Source of the DNA: PNON01 sp964387025
GTDB taxonomy: Bacteria > Chloroflexota > Anaerolineae > Anaerolineales > Anaerolineaceae
Length of the DNA: 64,000 nucleotides
Assembly (NCBI GenBank): GCA_964387025.1
Contig: CAYLUZ010000001.1
Coordinates: 434,001-498,000, forward strand
Direction: 5' to 3'
This document shows positions 36,665 to 45,859 of this stretch, one piece after another (the first letter of the stretch is position 1; each line of letters begins with the position of its first letter). Made by a program: the position numbers and the translations under genes. Below the pieces are notes generated by a model. That model saw only the letters and a list, made by a program, of their open reading frames with translations, was not told the origin of the DNA and did no database searches.

Positions 36665-37453
36665 TTAGCTTTTTTTAATACAAACGAATTCGTTGCACCC
36701 GGTAGGAACGTTGGCAGGGATTACCTTTTCAACCACCAAATTCTCATTCTCCAAAATCACAGATAATTCTTTAATGCTGGCATATTCATATGGGTAACCG
36801 CCCACCCAATCGATGACATTGTGTTTCATATTCATTCCTCTTCGTGGCCAAAATGGATTTTGACCGGTCGTCAGGAATTTTGCCAGTGCGATAATGGGGG
36901 TTAATATAAATACCATCGCCCCCTGGATGAATTTTCCTGAGATATTATATAGTTTCTTAATGGGCTGCCATAACGGGCTGGTAAAATGTCGGTTGTAAAT
37001 TGCAACGACAAAGACTCCGCCTGGTTTGACACGGGATATGCAGTTGTGAATGGCTTTCCGCATGGCACCAGTTTGATGTAGTGAACCCCATGCATACCCG
37101 ATATCTACCATTGGTAAATTTGCCATACCTGTATCGTTTAGAACGGATAAATGTGCCAACCGGATAGTTTTTCCGGGAAGCCAGCTTTCTTTGTTTGTTT
37201 TTGATGTCTGAATAGAATCTGGGTCCAGATCCACACCAAAGACCGGCCAAGCGCCCAAATGAGCAGCAGCAATAGAGAACAATCCACTACCACAGCCGAA
37301 ATCCATAAATGACTTACCCTGGAGTTTTCCCAAGGGAATTAATTCAAGTAACGATTGTTTAGCTGCTTCTATCCTTTCCTCAGTGATTAATCCCGAGAAA
37401 TCTCTCCAATTTTCACCGAATTTAAAATGATTCAGATCTTCTATAATAATCAA
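36665..37453 (-). CDS. Class I SAM-dependent methyltransferase
   Basis: A 262-aa protein. Motif I is FMDFGCGSGLFSIAAAHLG, then FGVDLDPDSIQT, VDIGYAWGSLHQTG and VKPGGVFVVAIYN. A membrane-like or amphipathic segment (QGAMVFILTPIIALAKF) lies near 185. It ends GCNEFVCIKKS after a run of seven A. It is in tandem with the methyltransferase at 35726 on the minus strand, opposite to most of the locus, so the pair may have been inserted together. The substrate is unknown. Confidence 0.82.
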   Translation of the reverse strand: MIIIEDLNHFKFGENWRDFSGLITEERIEAAKQSLLELIPLGKLQGKSFMDFGCGSGLFSIAAAHLGAWPVFGVDLDPDSIQTSKTNKESWLPGKTIRLAHLSVLNDTGMANLPMVDIGYAWGSLHQTGAMRKAIHNCISRVKPGGVFVVAIYNRHFTSPLWQPIKKLYNISGKFIQGAMVFILTPIIALAKFLTTGQNPFWPRRGMNMKHNVIDWVGGYPYEYASIKELSVILENENLVVEKVIPANVPTGCNEFVCIKKS

Positions 37454-37623
37454 ATAAAGCTTCCCTTCCCAAACACCAATAATGGTTTACATTTTATCAT
37501 CAACGAGAATAATGCACAAAGAATCGAATATAAATATTTTAGAATAAAAACTTGATAGCATAGTCTGTAAACCAACCAGATGCTGTTTTCGAAATATTGA
37601 ATATATCCACAATAATATTGAAC

Positions 37624-37663
37624 TGCACCCCAAAAGTTGGACACAACCAACAGAAAGGGTGCA
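37624..37663. mobile_element. IS3-family-like terminal sequence remnant
   Basis: The run TGCACCCCAAAAGTTGGACA resembles the terminal repeat of IS3/IS150-group elements, and the 40-nt stretch is bounded by TGCACCC and GGGTGCA. No transposase gene is attached. It looks like a solo end left by excision or decay. Confidence 0.5.
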
Positions 37664-37880
37664 CTACAATACTTTATACTTTCTTAATGAGTCACCCGTT
37701 ATAGTAGCGCAATTTCAACTAATAAATATCTTATAATCATTACATACATATTAAGAGATTTCGGGATGAAGCTAAGTTGATAGCAGATTGTAAAGTTATA
37801 TTGAAGAGTCTATTATGTTATCGGCCATTAGTAAATAAGACTATTGGATGATAATATTATTAAGTTAAAATTATTACGGC

Positions 37881-37903
37881 GAATCGCATTTTCAATGCGA
37901 TTC
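37881..37903. other. Perfect 10-bp hairpin upstream of the 37990 gene
   Basis: GAATCGCATT and its reverse complement are separated by only TTC. No T-run follows on the plus strand. It may be a protein-binding palindrome or a leader structure for the gene starting 86 nt later. Confidence 0.45.
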
Positions 37904-37989
37904 CTCTTATAAAAACGTAAAGGAATGTTTTTCTATGCTTTTTCGTAAGCGACAACAATTTATCAGATGAAACCATTATTTAAATAAAT

Positions 37990-39900
37990 ATGTATATTTC
38001 AATGCTTTTTCACACACCCTGGAAGATATCCATTCAATTAGCGATCTTATGGATTTCGATTAAGGCTATTATTGATCTTCAATCTCTACCTGTCAATTCA
38101 ATGAAATGGATGGCAATATTTTACATTCTTTCTTTCACAATAGTCCTAATGAATGCAATTCTTTTTACTGGATTATTTACCAGGTTTGGGGAAATAATCC
38201 GCATAAGGATAGCAAGATTACCCATTACTATAAAAATCATTACAGCATGCATGCTTAATATTCTTCCCGGGTTATTTTTTATCTATATGGAGTGGAGCAG
38301 TTACTTTACCATAGCATACTTCCGGTTTGTAATATATCTCTTTGTGAGTATTTTTACAGCATTGCTGTTATTCCAGGCAGATGACAAGTGGAAGAATTTT
38401 CAGGGGTTCGTACTCAGTTTTGGAATATCCGCTATATTTTTTTCTTTATTGGTAAATCTATCCGGGGTGAGAACTACACCATTCTCGCTTTCGTGGTCCG
38501 AAGGCAACCGGTTTTATGATTATTCTCTGACATTTGCCAAGAATTTATATACCTATGCTGGAGATTTATATGTTCCCTATTCTACTCCAGGCCGGTATGC
38601 GCTCTGGGGTTCGCTATTTCTAATTCCAGGTTTGCCTATCTGGGCACACAGATTGTGGGATGCATGTCTGTGGGGTTTTATGCCGCTGTTACTCAGCGGA
38701 CTTCTGTCACGTAAAATTCAAAATAAGTTATTGAAGTGGGGGGTAACGTTATGGGGGGCATTGTTCATCATGCAGGGACCGGTTTATCCACATTTATTAG
38801 TACCTATGTTTCTTTTAGTGTTGTTCTTGTGGTCAGATTTATTATGGGTGAAGATAGTGGCAGGGGCAGCCATTAGCTATTACGCCGGGATCAGCAGGTT
38901 CACCTGGGCATTACTCCCGGGAACATGGCTGGTCTTATTTGATTTGATCGTTGAATATCCAAAACGGAGTGGAAGTTGGATAAATAAACTTATTCCATCT
39001 ACCCTCTTGGGGTTGGCAGGAATTCTGCCCGGTGTACTTGAATCGTGGGGAGGTGTTATAAACCCGGAGCAGAGCTATGCCACAGCTCAACCCCTGCTGT
39101 TTTACCGGTTGCTTCCAAATGCAACATATGGAGATGGAATACTGCTTGGAGCGGTATTGGTCTTTGCACCTTTGATCGCATTTCTGTCCTGGTTGATTGG
39201 CAGTGGAACTTGGAAAGTGAATAAATTAGCGCTGGCCACGATAATAGTAACGATGTGCGGTTTTTTAGTTCTTGGCCTAATTGCAAGTACAAAAATAGGG
39301 GGGGGTTCGAACCTGCACAACCTGGATATGTTCATTTTGACATTGGTATTCCTGGCAGTACTAGCTATTACCCAGTTACAATCCCAACTAGAATCGATCC
39401 AAAAACAGGTTCCGTCTAGGTACATAATAGCAATATTATTGGTTATTATTGTACCGTGTTGGTTAAATTATAAAAGTCAAAGGGTGATACCGATATTGGA
39501 AAAACCAAGAATTATTAATGCAATTCAGAATATAGACAAATTAGTTACCTCAAAAAAGAAAACGGGGGAGATATTGTTTATTGATCAACGCCAGTTATTA
39601 ACTTTTGGATTTATCAAAGATGTCACATTGATTCCTGAATATGAAAAGAAGTATATGATGGACCAAGCTATGGGAGATAATGCGCAATATTTTGAGCAGT
39701 TTTACACAGATTTAAAGAATAAGAGATTCAAGTTGATCATAAGTGATATTCAAAAAACAAATAAACAAAAGCAGGATGAAGCCTTTAGCGAAGAGAATAA
39801 TGCATATATAAAATGGGTATCGATTCCTTTATTAAATGCATACCAACCAATATTAACAATAAAACAATTGGGCATTCAATTATTAGAACCCCGCAAATAG
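37990..39900 (+). CDS. Polytopic membrane protein, GT-C-like (3), paralogue of the 40843 gene
   Basis: A 636-aa protein with about 13 hydrophobic segments and a soluble C-terminal domain of about 130 residues. It contains LSWSEGNRFYDYSLTFAKNLY in the first large periplasmic loop (acidic pair at SEG) and STKIGGGSNLHNLD near residue 435, both matched in the protein encoded at 40843-42744. The GT-C-like layout suggests sugar transfer from a polyprenyl phosphate on the outer membrane face, or polymerisation. The start is ATG 37990 or 38002; no clear Shine-Dalgarno supports either. Confidence 0.68.
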   Translation: MYISMLFHTPWKISIQLAILWISIKAIIDLQSLPVNSMKWMAIFYILSFTIVLMNAILFTGLFTRFGEIIRIRIARLPITIKIITACMLNILPGLFFIYMEWSSYFTIAYFRFVIYLFVSIFTALLLFQADDKWKNFQGFVLSFGISAIFFSLLVNLSGVRTTPFSLSWSEGNRFYDYSLTFAKNLYTYAGDLYVPYSTPGRYALWGSLFLIPGLPIWAHRLWDACLWGFMPLLLSGLLSRKIQNKLLKWGVTLWGALFIMQGPVYPHLLVPMFLLVLFLWSDLLWVKIVAGAAISYYAGISRFTWALLPGTWLVLFDLIVEYPKRSGSWINKLIPSTLLGLAGILPGVLESWGGVINPEQSYATAQPLLFYRLLPNATYGDGILLGAVLVFAPLIAFLSWLIGSGTWKVNKLALATIIVTMCGFLVLGLIASTKIGGGSNLHNLDMFILTLVFLAVLAITQLQSQLESIQKQVPSRYIIAILLVIIVPCWLNYKSQRVIPILEKPRIINAIQNIDKLVTSKKKTGEILFIDQRQLLTFGFIKDVTLIPEYEKKYMMDQAMGDNAQYFEQFYTDLKNKRFKLIISDIQKTNKQKQDEAFSEENNAYIKWVSIPLLNAYQPILTIKQLGIQLLEPRK

Positions 39901-39918
39901 TGTTAATTACTAACAAAA

Positions 39919-40842
39919 ATGAGTGAAGTAAAGATGAGAAAAGAAAATATATTAAAATACATTAAATTATTTGGAACAATAATTGCGGTAATTTTATTTT
40001 CTTTTTTTGTTTTTAATCATTGGAATGAACTCATTTCAAATATTAAACTATTAGGTATCTTACCAGTAATACTATTATTAATAATAACATTGGTTTCAAG
40101 ATTTTTTGTCAGTTTTAGATGGTTTTTTTTGATACAAGCACTTGAGCCAGAAATTAAATTAGCTAATGTGATTAAAATAACTTTTACCGGGTTATTTGCA
40201 TCAAATTTCCTACCCACTACAATTGGTGGAGATTTGGTAAGGGTAGCAGGGGGCTTACAACTTGGCTATGATCCAGTAAAACTATCAACATCATTATTAT
40301 TTGATCGGTTAGTTGGAATGGTTGGTATGGTAATAGCCTTACCCTTGAATATTTTTATCCCAAATGTAGTTAAACTCTTACCAAAAAGCAATAATACTCT
40401 AATTAATCAAGTATTGATTGGTAATACTATTTTCAATAAACTTAAAGAGAAAACTACAAATATCTTCATTAAATTATTAAATACTCTAAAGTTATGGAAA
40501 AACCAACCCAAAGCGGTCATATTCTCATTTACTTCTACTATTGGGCATATGATTTGTCTTTTTATCACAATATGGTATTTATTCTACATACAAAAAGTAA
40601 ATATTCCATTTAGTTCTATAGCTGGGTTGTGGAGCTTAAGTTACTTTTTTACCTTATTACCAGTATCAATAAATGGGTTAGGGTTACAAGAAATCTCAAT
40701 AACATATTTATATTCTACAATTGGTGGTGCATCATTGGAAAGTTGTTTGGTTACAGCAATTATGATAAGAATACTTCAATCATTTGCTAGCCTTCCTGGT
40801 GCATTATTCCTCCCCTCTATATTAATTAAACCGAGAGTATAG
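39919..40842 (+). CDS. UPF0104/LPG-synthase-TM membrane protein 3
   Basis: A 307-aa protein with about eight hydrophobic segments, closely related to the copy at 34663 (SNFLPTTIGGDLVR near 97-110 and LLPVSINGLGLQE near 250). It sits between the two large paralogous membrane genes at 37990 and 40843 and is contiguous with the latter: its stop is directly followed by the next ATG. The gene is very AT-rich. The function is probably in lipid carrier or glycan transport; no catalytic residue is evident. Confidence 0.8.
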   Translation: MSEVKMRKENILKYIKLFGTIIAVILFSFFVFNHWNELISNIKLLGILPVILLLIITLVSRFFVSFRWFFLIQALEPEIKLANVIKITFTGLFASNFLPTTIGGDLVRVAGGLQLGYDPVKLSTSLLFDRLVGMVGMVIALPLNIFIPNVVKLLPKSNNTLINQVLIGNTIFNKLKEKTTNIFIKLLNTLKLWKNQPKAVIFSFTSTIGHMICLFITIWYLFYIQKVNIPFSSIAGLWSLSYFFTLLPVSINGLGLQEISITYLYSTIGGASLESCLVTAIMIRILQSFASLPGALFLPSILIKPRV

Positions 40843-42744
40843 ATGGAAAAAATTAACAATAGAAATGTATTCAAATATTTATTTTCTGTTTTTCTTATCT
40901 ATTCTATATATATTTTTTCTTTTTGGTTTGATAAAGGAAAAGAAACAGGGAAATATGCCGGTTATTCCGCTGGTTGGGTGGTCTTTCTATTAGTATTAAT
41001 ATTAATAATTGGTTTATGCACCTTAGTTGTTTATAAATTAAGAAAAATTATCGATTCTGAAGTTATTTGTACCAAACCATTAAAAATATATTCAATAATA
41101 TTGATCATTTTATTATGTTTAGTTACTGTGTATTTCTCGGTTTTTATTCAACAAGAAAAAATTGGAGATCCTTTATCTAAAATTTGGTTAATATTTGGGT
41201 CAGCATTAATTAGTTCTTTAATTCTATATAAAATATCCAATCTAAAAATACTCACATCAATTACTCTTCCATTTTTAATTACCTGCACTATTTATGCTTT
41301 CTTAATCTTAATATCACCTATATCAAATTACCCCTTTAGTGAAGGATGGTCAGAAGGTAGCAGGTTCTATTACGGTTCGTTATTTTTCAGTAACTTGATT
41401 TATGGAAAAAAGATGGCATGGCCAGTTTTACACCCTGCTAGGTACTTATTACAATCCGTTCCATTCGCAATAGGGGTAACAAATATCCTTTTCCACCGTA
41501 TTTGGCAATCATTGCTTTGGTTAGTGTTACTCTGGGGCACTTCAAAAGCGATAATAAAGAGGCAATTTATAGATGATAAATGGATAAACATTTGCCTGAT
41601 TTCCTTTTGTTTTTTTTACTTATTAATAGGCCCTGTATATTATTTTTTAACTTTATGTTTTATCCCTATATTATTATGGGCAAAAAACGACAAACCATTT
41701 ACCACTTTAGGGCTAGTTGTATTTTGTTCCATTTGGGCTGGCATTTGTAGGTTAAATTGGATTGTTGTTCCTGCTGCGATAAGCATTTTGCTTTATATTA
41801 TTGAAGTACCAATCGAAAATAAAAAACTTTTTAGGTATATGTATTGGCCAGTAATTTGGGCAGTTGCAGGGGTTCTTGCTGCTTATATAACAAATAGAAT
41901 ATATATTTTTCTATCTGGGAACCCACCTTATCTTTTTGGATCAGCCTTAGAATCGAATTTGCTTATTGATCGATTATTCCCTAATAGTACTTATAGTTTA
42001 GGTATCTTATTATCATCATTAATGACGTTTTTACCGTTGTTGCTTGTTGTCAACCTGCCTAACCTATTTAGAAAACTTGGTATTCTTAGGTCACTTATCG
42101 CAATTATTACTTTACTAGTATTCTACATAGGTGGGATAGTTGTAAGTTTAAAAATTGGAGGAGGCAGTAATTTACATAATTTTGATGCTTTTATTGTAAT
42201 TTTATTGATTATTGGTTCTTATGGTTTCAAGTCATCATACAAAAGTTTACTTCAAGAGAATCCAGGCTCATTACCGATTTTAAAAATTGGAATATTGTTG
42301 TTAATTATTACATTTGGTTTATTAAATAGTATTTCAATAGTAAATTACCCATCTACAAAAGTAATTAGTAAAGAAATCAATACATTACAAAACATAATAA
42401 ATAAAAATGATCATTTAGTTTTGTTCATTTCTGAAAGGCAACTATTATCAACGAAAACTATATATGTAAAAAACTTTGAAGAAAAATATGAAAATGTTTT
42501 TCTAATGGAAATGGTAATGTCAAATAATTCAGTATATTTAAGCAATTTTCGATCGGACATTTCGAATAAAAAATTTTCATTAATTGTTACAAGGCCTATC
42601 AATGCAAATTTACAAGATAAACGATCACGATTTAATATTGAAAACAATAAATGGGTGAATAAAGTTGAGAAACCTGTCTTAGAATCTTACAAATTAATAG
42701 TTTTGTTGCCAATCAGTAATATTGAAATATATATTCCAAAATAA
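40843..42744 (+). CDS. Polytopic membrane protein, GT-C-like (4), paralogue of the 37990 gene
   Basis: A 633-aa protein with about 13 hydrophobic segments. FSEGWSEGSRFYYGSLFFSNL and SLKIGGGSNLHNFDAF match the 37990 product at the same relative places, so these are duplicates that have diverged considerably. The two genes flank one UPF0104 gene. This copy is among the most AT-rich genes here. It ends in a soluble C-terminal region of about 110 residues. The function is inferred as a GT-C glycosyltransferase or polymerase-like protein. Confidence 0.68.
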   Translation: MEKINNRNVFKYLFSVFLIYSIYIFSFWFDKGKETGKYAGYSAGWVVFLLVLILIIGLCTLVVYKLRKIIDSEVICTKPLKIYSIILIILLCLVTVYFSVFIQQEKIGDPLSKIWLIFGSALISSLILYKISNLKILTSITLPFLITCTIYAFLILISPISNYPFSEGWSEGSRFYYGSLFFSNLIYGKKMAWPVLHPARYLLQSVPFAIGVTNILFHRIWQSLLWLVLLWGTSKAIIKRQFIDDKWINICLISFCFFYLLIGPVYYFLTLCFIPILLWAKNDKPFTTLGLVVFCSIWAGICRLNWIVVPAAISILLYIIEVPIENKKLFRYMYWPVIWAVAGVLAAYITNRIYIFLSGNPPYLFGSALESNLLIDRLFPNSTYSLGILLSSLMTFLPLLLVVNLPNLFRKLGILRSLIAIITLLVFYIGGIVVSLKIGGGSNLHNFDAFIVILLIIGSYGFKSSYKSLLQENPGSLPILKIGILLLIITFGLLNSISIVNYPSTKVISKEINTLQNIINKNDHLVLFISERQLLSTKTIYVKNFEEKYENVFLMEMVMSNNSVYLSNFRSDISNKKFSLIVTRPINANLQDKRSRFNIENNKWVNKVEKPVLESYKLIVLLPISNIEIYIPK

Positions 42745-42820
42745 ATATTAATTTTATTATTCAATTCGTTTATATATATAATAAATTGCACATTTCCTAT
42801 CCCCATGTTGAGGGCAACAC

Positions 42821-44857
42821 TTGAAAAAAATCCTGCAAATTGATGTTATTACTCCAGTGATATTGCTCATCGTGGCATGGTTTACTTATGGGTTACTCAT
42901 TAGGGGATTAGGGCTTTACTGGGATGATTTTCCATACACCTGGTTTGGGCATGTTCTTGGCACCAGCCAATACAATAAAGTCTTTTACGATGAGCGACCG
43001 CTTCTGACTCTCCTTTACAATCTCACGGCTCCTATTTTTGGCGAAAATATTCTTGCCTGGCAGATATTTGCAATCATCATGCGCTGGTTATCTGCTCTAT
43101 GTGGCGGTTGGCTTATCCGTTTAATCTGGCCGGAACAAAAAGAAGCTGCTTTTGTTGCATCACTCCTTTTTTTAGTTTATCCCGGTTTCAGCCAACAATG
43201 GATCTCTACAATTTATAGCCGGATATTCATTCTGTTATGTTTATTCCTGCTCTCGCTTGGTTTCATGGCTAAATCTTTGCGGTCTTCACGGAATTATTTC
43301 ATTTATTTAATATTATCTATGGTTTTTGGAGCATTATCACTCCTGGGGTCAGAATATTTTATCGGTTTGGAATTAGCGCGTCCAGTCATTCTCTGGATCA
43401 TGGTCAGCACTTTACCTGAGACATTAAGCAAAAAAATAGGAAAGGCAGTATTGCATTGGTTGCCGTATTTTGCAGGGGTCATGGCATATGTGTTCTGGCG
43501 GGTACTGATAGTAAAGTCTTCGCTTTATGATGTAAATGTCAATCGCGTATCGAATGGGGGTATACCTGCACTGTTCTGGAATCTGATATCAAGCATGGTC
43601 TCAAATGCATATAAGGGTGGGATCCAGGCCTGGGTACAGATATTCTCAGTTCCACCGGTTCAGAAATGGCAGCAGTCGATAAATATACTATTTTTTGCCA
43701 TTTCCTTATCAGTCTTGATATTCGTTGCATGGATAGGATGGAGATATCTGAATTCCAAAACGGATCACCAGTGGTCAGCAAGGTTCTGGCAGAACTGGCA
43801 GATTCAATCCATTTTTCTGGGGGTGATCATGCTTTTAAGCGGCAGCCTGCCAGTCTGGATGGCAAGACTTCCATTTAATCTCATTTTCCCATACGACCGG
43901 TTTATGCTGGCAATGATGTTTGGATCAGCAATCTTGTTGACTGGATCGATCTATTTGATCCCTAAAAAACAAATCAGGATTGGATTTATTTGCATTTTAG
44001 TGGCACTCTCAGCGGGTTGGCACTTACAAACGGCGAATACTTTCAGGGTTGAATGGAGGCAATTAGCCGGGTTCTTACAACAATTGACATGGAGAATTCC
44101 AGGTATGAAGCCGGCAACCATGCTGGTAGCTTATGAATTACCATTTCGTTATTACAGTGATAACTCTCTCATTGCACCTATCAATTGGTCTTATGCTCCA
44201 GAATATAAGACGGGAAACATTCCATATGTATTATTCTATTTGACCGTGAGGAAGAATAGCGTTTTAAAGCAGTTGGATCCAAATATTATTACTTCTTTAA
44301 AATACCGGGCGATGGAATTTCATGGCAATACTTCTGATATGATCGTTCTCTACCAGCCTGAAACTGGATGTTTACGAGTTCTCGACGAGAAATATTCAGG
44401 ACAGGAGACAATTCCAAATAATGATTCGCCGAGTGTAAAAGCAATTGCATTATCCAACCTGGATCGGATCATAACCCATCCTGATATTTCAGCTCTTCCA
44501 ATTCCAAATTATTTCGATCAACCAAGTATTAAACCATGGTGTTATTACTTTGAGAAAGCTGAGCTTGCGAGACAGGTGGGAGATTATGAGCAAATTGTGA
44601 ATCTTTGGGAACAGGCGAAAGAAAAATCCTATAAACCTTCTGAAGCTGCAGAATACCTACCATTCATTGAAGGATTAGGCTTTCAAGGTAAACTGGATGA
44701 GATGGTTTTATTGACCCAATCAGCCATGGATCAAAAACCCTCCATTCGGAAAAGTATTTGTAAGATATGGGGTAGAATAGAAACTACAAATTCTATTGCA
44801 CCTTTAGATAAATCCTTTATTTCTGAGCAAAAAATCGAGTTAAGATGCAGCCAATAA
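42821..44857 (+). CDS. Polytopic membrane protein, GT-C-like (5), paralogue of the 57965 gene
   Basis: A 678-aa protein. After the first helix, LYWDDFPYTWFG supplies the Asp-Asp pair seen in GT-C enzymes of the ArnT/PMT style. LVYPGFSQQW, GSEYFIGLELARPVILW and INWSYAPEY recur in the paralogue at 57965-59998 (677 aa). It has about 11 hydrophobic segments and a C-terminal soluble domain of about 240 residues with a helical, TPR-like pattern near its end. Translation starts at TTG 42821, with GAGGG eight bases upstream. The probable role is sugar transfer on the periplasmic side, using a polyprenyl-phosphate donor made by the next gene. Confidence 0.7.
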   Translation: MKKILQIDVITPVILLIVAWFTYGLLIRGLGLYWDDFPYTWFGHVLGTSQYNKVFYDERPLLTLLYNLTAPIFGENILAWQIFAIIMRWLSALCGGWLIRLIWPEQKEAAFVASLLFLVYPGFSQQWISTIYSRIFILLCLFLLSLGFMAKSLRSSRNYFIYLILSMVFGALSLLGSEYFIGLELARPVILWIMVSTLPETLSKKIGKAVLHWLPYFAGVMAYVFWRVLIVKSSLYDVNVNRVSNGGIPALFWNLISSMVSNAYKGGIQAWVQIFSVPPVQKWQQSINILFFAISLSVLIFVAWIGWRYLNSKTDHQWSARFWQNWQIQSIFLGVIMLLSGSLPVWMARLPFNLIFPYDRFMLAMMFGSAILLTGSIYLIPKKQIRIGFICILVALSAGWHLQTANTFRVEWRQLAGFLQQLTWRIPGMKPATMLVAYELPFRYYSDNSLIAPINWSYAPEYKTGNIPYVLFYLTVRKNSVLKQLDPNIITSLKYRAMEFHGNTSDMIVLYQPETGCLRVLDEKYSGQETIPNNDSPSVKAIALSNLDRIITHPDISALPIPNYFDQPSIKPWCYYFEKAELARQVGDYEQIVNLWEQAKEKSYKPSEAAEYLPFIEGLGFQGKLDEMVLLTQSAMDQKPSIRKSICKIWGRIETTNSIAPLDKSFISEQKIELRCSQ

Positions 44858-45807
44858 ATAATTCAGCAATTATGAAAGACAAACCAAATTGCTCTATAGT
44901 TATTCCAGTTTATAACTCAGAAGAATCTTTACCTTTATTAATTTCGCGAATCGAAAATGTGATGTCGGAAATTGCTAATCAATTTGAATTGATCCTGGTA
45001 AATGATGGCAGCCGGGATAAAAGCTGGAATGTGTTATTGGGATTAACAAGTCAGTATCCATGGATTCATGCGATTAATCTTATGCGAAATTCAGGACAAC
45101 ATAATGCCCTGCTTTGTGGAATCCGGGCCGCCAAATACGAGGTTACCATTACCCTTGACGACGACTTGCAACAACCCCCCGAAGAGATCCATAAGCTCCT
45201 TGCAAAATTCAACGAGGGTTACGATGTGGTCTATGGATCTCCCAATAAATTACCACATGAATTCTGGAGAAATTTTTCTTCCAGGTTCACCAAAAGGATC
45301 ATGGCGTATGTAATGGGAATTCCAAATGTGATCAATATCGGTCCATTTAGGGTCTTCCGGACCGACCTTCGAAAAGCATTTGCAACCTATCAGAGTCCAA
45401 ATGTCATAATCGATGTGCTTCTTTCATGGGCAACGACGAAATTTGCTGTTACTCATGTAGATGAACAACCAAGGATGTACGGAAAATCGAATTACACATT
45501 CAGCAAATTAGCCTCAGCTGCTTTCCTTGTATTAACCGGCTATAGTACCATACCATTACGTTTCGCCAGCATGCTGGGATTTGCAGTCACCCTCTTTGGT
45601 GTGGCTGTCTTTTTATACGTCATCATCCGGTATATTCTACAGGGAAGCTTACCCGGTTTCCCTTTCCTGGCATCGATCATCACAATATTCAGTGGGGCTC
45701 AACTGTTCACTCTTGGAATTATTGGTGAATATATCGCAAGTATTTTTAACCGTTCAACTGATCGTCCCCCCTATGTGATAAACCAGGAAATTATTAACAC
45801 TTTATAG
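44845..45807 (+). CDS. GT2 glycosyltransferase, DPM1/GtrB-like with membrane anchor
   Basis: A 320-aa GT-A enzyme: SIVIPVYNSEESL, LILVNDGSRDKSW, ITLDDDLQQPPEEI (metal-binding acidic triad), VYGSPNK and NIGPFRVFRTDLRKAF, then two membrane helices (about 235-295). It makes polyprenyl-phosphate sugar. It overlaps the large GT-C-like gene by 13 nt, which strongly suggests donor-maker and user are coupled. ATG 44872 is an alternative start, but the overlap and GAG upstream favour 44845. Confidence 0.87.
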   Translation: MQPINNSAIMKDKPNCSIVIPVYNSEESLPLLISRIENVMSEIANQFELILVNDGSRDKSWNVLLGLTSQYPWIHAINLMRNSGQHNALLCGIRAAKYEVTITLDDDLQQPPEEIHKLLAKFNEGYDVVYGSPNKLPHEFWRNFSSRFTKRIMAYVMGIPNVINIGPFRVFRTDLRKAFATYQSPNVIIDVLLSWATTKFAVTHVDEQPRMYGKSNYTFSKLASAAFLVLTGYSTIPLRFASMLGFAVTLFGVAVFLYVIIRYILQGSLPGFPFLASIITIFSGAQLFTLGIIGEYIASIFNRSTDRPPYVINQEIINTL

Positions 45808-45859
45808 ACAATTCAATTAACTGGATGATGTTTTATATATTTTTGCAGGAGGAGAGGCA

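Larger units (their letters stand above)
37454..37989. other. Gene-free AT-rich region with an IS remnant and a hairpin
   Basis: This 536-nt stretch lies between divergent genes. It holds a transposon-end-like sequence (37624-37663) and a perfect hairpin (37881-37903). I see no coding frame that can be supported. Confidence 0.55.
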
